Source: CAHJXG01 sp965277495 (GTDB taxonomy: Bacteria; Pseudomonadota; Alphaproteobacteria; Acetobacterales; Acetobacteraceae). From it: a stretch of DNA of 64,000 bases. A program made the translations under genes and the position numbers. The DNA is taken from assembly GCA_965277495.1 (NCBI GenBank), contig OZ255824.1, positions 1,798,001-1,862,000 on the forward strand, given 5' to 3'. Below, piece after piece: positions 7,562 to 14,067 of the stretch. Every line of letters begins with the position of its first letter. The stretch's first letter is position 1. Under the pieces are notes generated by a model, which was not told where the DNA came from, ran no database searches, and worked only from the letters and a program-made list of their open reading frames with translations.

Positions 7562-9082
7562 ATGACCGCCAGCCTGAATGTCCAGTTCACCGATCCGCCG
7601 GGTGCCGGCGGACCCGATCCTGATGCCGTCGTGTATGCGGTGAACCAGGCGTTCGACGAGTGGATAAAGCATTTCGACTACACGGCCGGCGCCTACACCA
7701 TCAATGTGTCGTTCCGGGCTGCGGTCCAGCCGGCGGACGTCAGCCTATTCGAAGGGGACTACACCAAGGTCGGCTCAGTGTCTGGCGATGGGGTCCTTGA
7801 ACCGTCCTTCGGGCTGAGCTTCGCGGCGCGGGCCGTCGCACCGACAATTTATCCGACGCCGACTCTTTACGTGAACCCGGCCAATTTCAGCGGCACGGTC
7901 TTCGGCAGGTCCAACATCGTGGCCCCGGTCGAGCGGGAACTGGGCCATGCCCTCGGCATTCAGGCTTTCGTCCGCAATATCGTGAGCGGCGGTCTGCACC
8001 AGTTCAACGTGACTCCATACGACCGCAGCGTGCGGTTCGTGCAGCTCCCGCCCAACGCCGTCACGACGTTCAATGGGCCGAACGCGCAGGCGGCCTTTGG
8101 CGGGCCGGTGCCGGTGCTCAATTCGGACCCGGGCACCACGACGGTGGGCGGCGGGGCGGCCGTCGACACCACGATCCAGGGCGCCAGCACCATCCAGCCG
8201 CTGGATGTGGCTTTGCTGCGGGACGCCGGGCTGCCGGCGCTGACCGACCAGGAGCTGCAGGAGCACGAGATTGCCCGGCTGTATTTCGGCGCGTTCGGCC
8301 GCGTTGCCGATAGTGGCGGGCTGATCCTGCAGCTTCAAGCATTGCACGCGCAACCGCAAAATCCTGGCGCCGGCAACAACGATTACCTGGGAGGGATCGG
8401 CAACGGGCTGGTGTCCTCGGCCGAGTTCGTTGCGCGCTACGGCACGCTGTCGAACGCCGATTTCATCCGCACCGTTTATCAGAACGCGCTGGGACGGCAG
8501 CCAGATACGGCCACGTTGAACTACTATCTAGACAGCCTCGTCTTTCCGCCGCGGACCCCTAGTAGCCGCGGCGACATCCTTGCGGGCATCGCCGACGGCG
8601 AAGAGGCCCGCGGACGCCTATCGGCCAATCCGAACATCACCTACGCCGCGACGGCGGAGGCGCAGGTGGCGCGGCTGTATGACGCCGCGTTCGGCCGCGA
8701 TGCCGACCCGACCGGCTTCGACACCTTCGTCCCGTCGGTCATCGACGCCACGTCGCTGCAGCAGGTGGCCCTGTCGTTCCTGGGTTCGGCCGAGTTCGCC
8801 AGCCGCTACGGCGCGGCGGCATCGGACACCACGCTGGTCGATGCGCTGTATGCCAACGCCCTGCACCGGCCCGCCGACCCGGCCGGGGAGGCGCTGTACG
8901 TGCAGGCGCTCGGCTCCGGCGCGCTAAGCCGGGCGGCGCTGTTGGCCGCGTTCTCGGAAAGCCAGGAGCACATCAACCTGGTGGCCGAGCGGGCCGGCGC
9001 ACGGGACCTCGCGGGCTACAACCTGGATTTGTCGCCGCATTTGGGCATCATCCCGGTGATCAGCGCGCCGGTGGCCGCATGA
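7562..9082 (+). CDS. DUF4214 repeat protein with degenerate metzincin-like N-domain
   Basis: A 506-residue protein without an obvious Sec signal. Residues 1-230 resemble the metalloprotease-like domain found in secreted autotransporter/RTX-associated proteins, but the zinc motif reads ERELGHALGI at residues 124-133: Arg125 replaces the first His of HExxH. Residues 240-490 carry four DUF4214-type repeats, each with a YxxALxRxxD-like core (YFGAFGRVAD, YQNALGRQPD, YDAAFGRDAD, YANALHRPAD). DUF4214 domains occur in exported surface proteins and are thought to bind sugars or scaffold. GGGGAAG precedes the chosen ATG. Export by a type I system is possible, though no RTX repeats are visible. Confidence 0.75.
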   Translation: MTASLNVQFTDPPGAGGPDPDAVVYAVNQAFDEWIKHFDYTAGAYTINVSFRAAVQPADVSLFEGDYTKVGSVSGDGVLEPSFGLSFAARAVAPTIYPTPTLYVNPANFSGTVFGRSNIVAPVERELGHALGIQAFVRNIVSGGLHQFNVTPYDRSVRFVQLPPNAVTTFNGPNAQAAFGGPVPVLNSDPGTTTVGGGAAVDTTIQGASTIQPLDVALLRDAGLPALTDQELQEHEIARLYFGAFGRVADSGGLILQLQALHAQPQNPGAGNNDYLGGIGNGLVSSAEFVARYGTLSNADFIRTVYQNALGRQPDTATLNYYLDSLVFPPRTPSSRGDILAGIADGEEARGRLSANPNITYAATAEAQVARLYDAAFGRDADPTGFDTFVPSVIDATSLQQVALSFLGSAEFASRYGAAASDTTLVDALYANALHRPADPAGEALYVQALGSGALSRAALLAAFSESQEHINLVAERAGARDLAGYNLDLSPHLGIIPVISAPVAA

Positions 9083-9166
9083 AAATAGGTTGAACGTTCA
9101 CTCCAGCTTGGCAATTTGGCCCGGTTATGCCTAAGCTGCGGCCTTCCAAATACGAAAGCGGTTAAA

Positions 9167-9370
9167 ATGGCGAACGGGACGGTCAAGTGGTTCAATGCCG
9201 ACAAGGGCTTCGGCTTCATCCAGCCGCAGGACGGCAGCAAGGACGTGTTCGTCCACATCACCGCACTTCAGGCCGCCGGGATCAACAACCTGAATGACGG
9301 CCAAAAGGTCACCTATGACGTGGTCGCCGAGCGCGGAAAGCAGGCCGCGGCGAACCTGAAGCTTGCCTGA
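9167..9370 (+). CDS. cspA: CspA-family cold-shock protein
   Basis: A 67-residue single cold-shock domain. It begins MANGTVKWFN, then has RNP1 as KGFGFI (residues 13-18) and RNP2 as VFVHI. Such proteins bind single-stranded RNA/DNA and act as RNA chaperones. An in-frame ATG 51 bases upstream exists, but the canonical MANGTVKWF start is clear. About 80 bases separate it from the DUF4214 gene, enough for its own promoter. Whether it is cold-inducible cannot be read from the sequence. Confidence 0.95.
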   Translation: MANGTVKWFNADKGFGFIQPQDGSKDVFVHITALQAAGINNLNDGQKVTYDVVAERGKQAAANLKLA

Positions 9371-9383
9371 CCAACGGCGTCGC

Positions 9384-9611
9384 ATGGCTCGGCAAATGAC
9401 GGCAACCCCGCCTCCGCTCGTCCGGGGGCACTCGCGTTTCCGCCTCCGCATCTGCTTGGTGGGCAGCGGACCCAAGCCGTTCGGCTGGGAGGTTTGCGAC
9501 GAGGAGGACGGACGCAGCGTGCGGCGGTCCACCGAGCGCTTCCGCACATCGTCCGAGGCATGGCAGGCCGGCTCGGCAGTCCTGGAGGACCAAGACAGGC
9601 GCGGACGGTGA
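9384..9611 (+). CDS. Small conserved hypothetical protein
   Basis: About 75 residues with a recognisable pattern: FRLRICLVGSGPKPFGWEVC, a short acidic turn, then RSTERFRTSSEAWQAGSAVL. Small proteins with a GWEI-type strand and an RFRT-x-EAW motif are scattered through alphaproteobacteria, but I know no function. It directly follows the cold-shock gene; a longer frame starting at 9363 would overlap that gene's end. No strong ribosome-binding site is seen, so the start is uncertain. Confidence 0.5.
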   Translation: MARQMTATPPPLVRGHSRFRLRICLVGSGPKPFGWEVCDEEDGRSVRRSTERFRTSSEAWQAGSAVLEDQDRRGR

Positions 9612-9641
9612 GCATCCTGCATATGTAAAAAGGAAACGCTG

Positions 9642-10178
9642 TTGGCCCGATTGCCCTATGCCGACACGGCCAGCCCCCAAACGCGGGAGCTGGCCGAGCG
9701 CATCACCCGGGAACGCGGCAGCGTCCTCCACCTTTATGCCTTGCTGCTGCATAGCGCGCCCATCGCCGAGGGCTGGCTGCGCTACCTCACCGCCATCCGC
9801 CATGAATGCGCGCTGCCGGGCATGTTGCGTGAGTTGGTGATCATGCGGGTGGCGCAACTCAACGGCGCGCCCTACGAGGCGCAGCAGCACGCGCCGATCG
9901 CGCTGCGTGAGGGGATGACCCAGGCGCAGATCGACGCCCTCGAGCAATGGCCGGAGTCCGGCCTGTTCGACGAAACCCAGCGCGCGGTGCTGGCGTATTG
10001 CGACGCCATGACGCGCACCGTGCATGTCCCCGACGACGTGTTCGCCGCGGTGCGTGCGATCATGGACAACCGGAACCTGGTCGAGCTCACCGCGGCCATC
10101 GGTGCCTATAACATGGTGTCCCGCTTCCTCGAAGCCATGCAGATCGACGCGCGCGACGATATGACGAACGGCAAATAG
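9642..10178 (+). CDS. Carboxymuconolactone decarboxylase family protein
   Basis: A 178-residue CMD-fold protein with the segment LRELVIMRVAQLNGAPYEAQQHAPIAL, the usual ligand-pocket region. It lacks the CxxC of AhpD peroxidases, so a thiol-dependent peroxidase role is unlikely. It starts at TTG with AAGGA about six bases upstream; no better start is present. It lies six bases upstream of the following SDR, so the two are probably co-transcribed. The CMD/SDR pairing suggests ring or lactone catabolism, but no substrate can be named. Confidence 0.8.
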   Translation: MARLPYADTASPQTRELAERITRERGSVLHLYALLLHSAPIAEGWLRYLTAIRHECALPGMLRELVIMRVAQLNGAPYEAQQHAPIALREGMTQAQIDALEQWPESGLFDETQRAVLAYCDAMTRTVHVPDDVFAAVRAIMDNRNLVELTAAIGAYNMVSRFLEAMQIDARDDMTNGK

Positions 10179-10183
10179 CCGAC

Positions 10184-10984
10184 ATGCTCCGGCTGGACGG
10201 CAAGGTCGCCATCGTCACCGGCGCCGGGTCGGTTGGGCCAGGCTGGGGCAACGGCAAGGCCACTGCGGTGCTGCTCGCCCGGCAAGGCGCGTCGGTTTTC
10301 GCCATCGACGTCAATGCCGAGGCGGTCGGGGAAACGCTGTCCATCATCCAGGCCGAGGGCGGCAACGCCCTGGCGCATGTCGCCGACGTCACGTCGTCCC
10401 AGGAGGTCTCGGGAGCGGTCGAGGCCTGCATATCCGCCTTTGGCCGGCTCGATATCCTGGTGAACAACGTCGGGGGATCGTCTCCAGGCGGCGCCGAAGG
10501 CATGGCGGAGGCGGAATGGGAGCGGCAGCTCGACCTCAATCTTCGCAGCGCCTTCCTCGGCTGCAAGTTCGCCCTGCCCCATCTGAAGCGGCAGGGCACG
10601 GGCGCTATCGTCAACCTGTCCTCGATCGCCGGGCTGCGGATGAGCGCGGACCGCCCGCATGTGGCGTACAGCGCGGCGAAATACGGCGTGATCGCGATGT
10701 CGAAGTCGATCGCCATGGAGAACGCCCGCGCCGGGGTGCGCTGCAACACCGTCGTGCCCGGCCTGATGCACACGCCGCTGGTCGAAGCCCGGCTGGTCCG
10801 CCAGCTCGGCTCCAACGACGCCGCGGAGCTGATCGCCAGGCGCAACGCCCAGGTGCCGATGGGCAAGATGGGCGACGCCTGGGATGTGGCGCACGCCGTG
10901 CTGTTCCTGGTGTCGGATGAGGCGCGTCACATCACCGGGACGGAGCTCGTCGTCGACGGCGGCATCTCGGCGGCGATGCCATAG
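10184..10984 (+). CDS. SDR family oxidoreductase
   Basis: A 266-residue classical short-chain dehydrogenase. The cofactor loop is a long variant, TGAGSVGPGWGNG near residue 12, with NNVGG, a catalytic Ser in NLSSIAG and YSAAK for the catalytic Tyr and Lys; VDGGI ends the protein. The Asp in FAIDVN after the second strand suggests NAD rather than NADP preference. It is closely spaced behind the carboxymuconolactone-decarboxylase-like gene. Its TAG stop is also the first three bases of a dispersed two-hairpin repeat. Confidence 0.9.
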   Translation: MLRLDGKVAIVTGAGSVGPGWGNGKATAVLLARQGASVFAIDVNAEAVGETLSIIQAEGGNALAHVADVTSSQEVSGAVEACISAFGRLDILVNNVGGSSPGGAEGMAEAEWERQLDLNLRSAFLGCKFALPHLKRQGTGAIVNLSSIAGLRMSADRPHVAYSAAKYGVIAMSKSIAMENARAGVRCNTVVPGLMHTPLVEARLVRQLGSNDAAELIARRNAQVPMGKMGDAWDVAHAVLFLVSDEARHITGTELVVDGGISAAMP

Positions 10985-11089
10985 TGGCCTGATGCCAACG
11001 CCTGTTTCATGGCGTTGGCTGAATCAGCCCACCAAACAAAGCTAGTGCTCTGACGCAGACTGCTTCCTCTGTCTGCGTCAGGGCACTAG
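10982..11089 (+). repeat. Two-hairpin dispersed repeat, copy 1
   Basis: 108 nt. The first module folds CTGAT plus CCAACGCC against GGCGTTGG plus ATCAG. Then comes the conserved linker CCACCAAACAAAG, and a second hairpin runs from CTAGTG to CACTAG (11042-11089, 19-bp stem with one wobble). Its outer ends read TAGTG and CACTAG, an inverted pair. It sits between an SDR gene and a convergent amidase gene. The second hairpin's stem sequence differs from the other two copies but still pairs. It has no U-tract, so it is not a standard intrinsic terminator. Confidence 0.85.
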
Positions 11090-11100
11090 CGCCGATGATC

Positions 11101-11850
11101 TCACCCGGCGCAGAACTGGCCGACGGCGTGGGCGACCGCCTTGGCCTGGGCCTGCATCACGCTGGGCAGCCGCGATTGCGTCTCCTCCGCCCGGTTGACG
11201 ATGATGCCCGCCTCCAGCAGCACCGCGGGCATGGTGGCGGTCCGCAGCACGGCCAACTGGTCGTAGCGGTAAAGGCCGGTGTCGCGGTCGAGCAGCGGAC
11301 GGCCCTCGCCGGGGATCTGCTCCGCATGGTGCAGCGACGGCGTGAAGCCCGCGGCGACGAGCGCGTGTCCGATCAGCCCGGCCAGCGCCTTGCTGTCGTC
11401 CAGCCGCGCTGTTTGGCCCGAGATGAACAGCGAAAAGCCGTGGAACCGGTCGCTGTAATGCTGCGTCCGGCCGCCAGCCTGCCACTCCGAAAGGTATTGC
11501 GGCTGAACGGAGTCATGGTGGATCGAGATGAACAGCCCGGCGCCGCGCTGCCGGGCCGTGCGGGTGCGTTCGAGCAATGGCAGCGGCGATCCGCTTTCCC
11601 CGATCAGGAAACTGTGGCGGAAGCCGGCAGCGTTCAGCTCCGCCAAGACCGCCCGGGCGAGTTCCTGGTTGAAGGCGAATTCAGGCTCGCCGCGCGCGCT
11701 CGTTGCGCCGGGCGCCGATAGCGTGTGGCCGACATCCACGGCGACGGCGAGGCTGCCCGGCCCGCAGCGTTGCGGCCCAGCGGCGCGGCTTGCGCACGGG
11801 GCGCTGACTGCGAGCAGCGACAGGAATGCAGCGTAATGAAACCGGACCAT
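11101..11850 (-). CDS. N-acetylmuramoyl-L-alanine amidase (Amidase_3), secreted
   Basis: A 249-residue zinc amidase with an N-terminal signal peptide (hydrophobic segment ending near ASRAAG, residue 24). The Amidase_3 catalytic set is present: H42 in DVGHT, E57, H111 in SIHHDS and E213 in LLEAGIIVN. It would cleave the bond between MurNAc and L-Ala in the periplasm. It has no AMIN domain, so it probably relies on other targeting. Its stop lies 12 bases from repeat copy 1, and it is divergent from the sugar-dehydrogenase-fold gene. Confidence 0.9.
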   Translation of the reverse strand: MVRFHYAAFLSLLAVSAPCASRAAGPQRCGPGSLAVAVDVGHTLSAPGATSARGEPEFAFNQELARAVLAELNAAGFRHSFLIGESGSPLPLLERTRTARQRGAGLFISIHHDSVQPQYLSEWQAGGRTQHYSDRFHGFSLFISGQTARLDDSKALAGLIGHALVAAGFTPSLHHAEQIPGEGRPLLDRDTGLYRYDQLAVLRTATMPAVLLEAGIIVNRAEETQSRLPSVMQAQAKAVAHAVGQFCAG

Positions 11851-11910
11851 GCCGGCACCATGTTCGAGGCAGGGCGCGGCGGCAACCCATGTGGGCAGCG
11901 GAGGTGGATG

Positions 11911-13098
11911 ATGGCGCGATGGTTTTGGCTAGTCTTGCTCGCCCTGTGGCCCGGCGGGCTGGCCGCGGAGGCTTATCGCACCAACGGCCAGTGCGACGGC
12001 TTTCCGGCCGTGATGCTGCAAACCCCGCCCGGCCTGTGCGTCGGACTGGTGGCGGATCATCTCGGCTTCGTCCGGGGCGTGGCCGCGGCGGGCGACGCGA
12101 TCTATTTGGTGGACATGGGCGGATGGCGGCGCGGGCGCGGGCGGCTGCTGCGCCTGGACCACGGCGGCCATGACGCGCCGAAGGTGCTGCTTACGGGCCT
12201 CGATGAGCCGAACGCCTTGGCGATGACGCCAGACGGGACGCTGTATGCCGGGCTGCTGGGCCGTATCGTGCGCGTCGTGCTGTCCGGCCCTGCGCCCGTG
12301 CTGCAGGACGTGTTGACTGGCCTGCCCAGCACAGGCCGCCATCCGCTGCCGGCGTTAGCGGCGGCGGCGGATGGCTCGCTCTATGTGAATGTCGGCTCTG
12401 CCACGGACCATTGCGAGGACCCTGCCGGCAAGCCGCCCAACCCCAGCGTCCCCTGCCCCGAGCGCGCGGCGGCGCCGCCGCGGGCCAGCATCGTCCGGTT
12501 CATGCCGGGTCCGGCGCCGCTGTCCTGGGCGGAGGCCGAGCCGGTCGCCTTCGGCTTGCGCAACAGCATGGCGCTCGCGGCGCTGCCGGGCGGCGCATTG
12601 CTGGCTGCGGTCAACGCGCGCGACTGGATCAACCGCGCCGACCCGGCCCTGCCCGACGCCGACCTGCCGCATGACACATTCCACGTGGTCGCATCCGGCG
12701 GCGACTATGGCTGGCCCTATTGCTTCGACATGCAGCGTCCAAGCCCGGAGTATCCTGGCCATGACTGCAGCGCCGTGGCGAAGCCGGCCTTGCTGTTGCC
12801 GCCGCACGCCGCGCCGCTGGGCTTGCTGCTGTATCGCGGCGAGGCATTGCCGGGCCTCGATGGACGGCTCGTGCTGCCCTATCACGGTTATCGGGCCAGG
12901 GGGCACCGCGTCATGAGCCTGGCGGTCGGCGATGATGGGCAGCCGCTGGGCGAGCCAGCGCCGCTGATCCAGGGGTGGGACGGCGTGAAGGGGCGCACGC
13001 CGCAAGGCGCGCCGGTCGCGGTCGCCGAGGCGCCGGATGGCAGCGTCCTGATCACCGAGGACCATAACGGCACGCTGCTGCGCCTGAGCCGGCGGTGA
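11911..13098 (+). CDS. Soluble PQQ sugar dehydrogenase-fold protein, secreted
   Basis: A 395-residue protein with a signal peptide (WFWLVLLALWPGGLAAEAY). The beta-propeller has family markers of the soluble glucose/sorbosone dehydrogenase group: VADHLGFVRGVA, DEPNALAMTPDGTLYAG, LRNSMALAALP, SGGDYGWPYC and the terminal GSVLITEDHNGTLLRL. Such proteins are periplasmic and often oxidise sugars with PQQ, although the catalytic activity of many members is untested. Cys pairs around CDGF/GLCVG and CEDP/PCPE suggest disulfides. Start ATGs at 11908 and 11911 follow GGAGG; the second has better spacing. Confidence 0.78.
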   Translation: MARWFWLVLLALWPGGLAAEAYRTNGQCDGFPAVMLQTPPGLCVGLVADHLGFVRGVAAAGDAIYLVDMGGWRRGRGRLLRLDHGGHDAPKVLLTGLDEPNALAMTPDGTLYAGLLGRIVRVVLSGPAPVLQDVLTGLPSTGRHPLPALAAAADGSLYVNVGSATDHCEDPAGKPPNPSVPCPERAAAPPRASIVRFMPGPAPLSWAEAEPVAFGLRNSMALAALPGGALLAAVNARDWINRADPALPDADLPHDTFHVVASGGDYGWPYCFDMQRPSPEYPGHDCSAVAKPALLLPPHAAPLGLLLYRGEALPGLDGRLVLPYHGYRARGHRVMSLAVGDDGQPLGEPAPLIQGWDGVKGRTPQGAPVAVAEAPDGSVLITEDHNGTLLRLSRR

Positions 13099-13183
13099 CC
13101 GATGTGGGCGAACCAAGGTTTGCGTTGAGGGAACGCGTCGAGGCGCGTATCCCGGAGATGACGGGCGCACGTGGGAGCGTTGG

Positions 13184-13975
13184 ATGAACATACTTGCCGG
13201 ACGGCGTGCGATCGTGACCGGAGCGGGCAGCGGCATCGGCCGGGCGAGCGCATTCCTGTTCGCGTCCGAAGGCGCGGCGGTGCTGGCGGTGGACCGCGAT
13301 GAGGCGTCCGTGCAGGATACTCGGGCGCAAATCGTCGCAGCAGGCGGGCGGGCCGAGGCCATGGCGGCCGACGTGGGCGACGATGCGCAGGCAGCGGCCT
13401 ATGTGGCGCGTGCGGTCGAGGCATTTGGCGGGGTCGATGTCGTTTACGCCAACGCCGGGGTCTCCGGCGGGACGGCGCCGCTGCTGGAAGCCACGGCCGA
13501 GCTTTGGGCCGAGGTGCTGCGGGTCAACCTGATCGGCGCTTTCCTGGCCATACGCCATGCCGCGCCGCACATGGTGGCGCAGGGCCGCGGCGCCATCGTC
13601 TGCACGGCGTCGGTCGCGGGGATGCGGGCCAACGCCGCCGGGGCCGCATACAGCGCCAGCAAGGCCGGGGTGATCAGCCTGGTGCAGACGGCGGCGGCGG
13701 CGTTGACCGGCACCGGGGTGCGGGTGAATGCGGTCTGTCCCGGGCTGATCGAGACCGGCATGACCCAGCCGATGTTCGAGGCGGCGCGGGCGCGTGGGTC
13801 GGAGGGCCGGATCGGCCAGCTCAATCCGTTGCAGCGGCACGGCCTGCCGTCCGAGATCGCGGCCACCGCATTGTTCCTGGCGAGCGACGCCGCATCGTAT
13901 GTGAACGGGCAGGCGCTGGCGGTCGACGGCGGGCTATCGGCGATGCTGCCGTTCTCGCGGACGCCGCACCGGTAG
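13184..13975 (+). CDS. SDR family oxidoreductase
   Basis: A 263-residue classical SDR with TGAGSGIGRA (residues 12-21), NAGV, the catalytic-Ser segment TASVAG, YSASK and the closing VDGGL. The acidic residue in AVDRD after the second strand points to NAD. It is one of three SDRs in the window and has no substrate clue. About 85 bases separate it from the upstream dehydrogenase-fold gene, so co-transcription is possible. It is followed after 92 bases by the S10-S53 peptidase gene on the same strand. Confidence 0.9.
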   Translation: MNILAGRRAIVTGAGSGIGRASAFLFASEGAAVLAVDRDEASVQDTRAQIVAAGGRAEAMAADVGDDAQAAAYVARAVEAFGGVDVVYANAGVSGGTAPLLEATAELWAEVLRVNLIGAFLAIRHAAPHMVAQGRGAIVCTASVAGMRANAAGAAYSASKAGVISLVQTAAAALTGTGVRVNAVCPGLIETGMTQPMFEAARARGSEGRIGQLNPLQRHGLPSEIAATALFLASDAASYVNGQALAVDGGLSAMLPFSRTPHR

Positions 13976-14067
13976 CAGGCCGGCATCCACCCCACGGCTC
14001 GCGCGATTGCGTACAGATCGCCGGCCAGCGTGTGCCATGATGCCGTCCCTCGTTTGGGAGACAACGC

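Noticed and set aside
11042..11089. Intrinsic terminator at repeat copy 1
   Set aside because: The hairpin is strong, but no T-run follows on either strand; it is better treated as part of the dispersed repeat.
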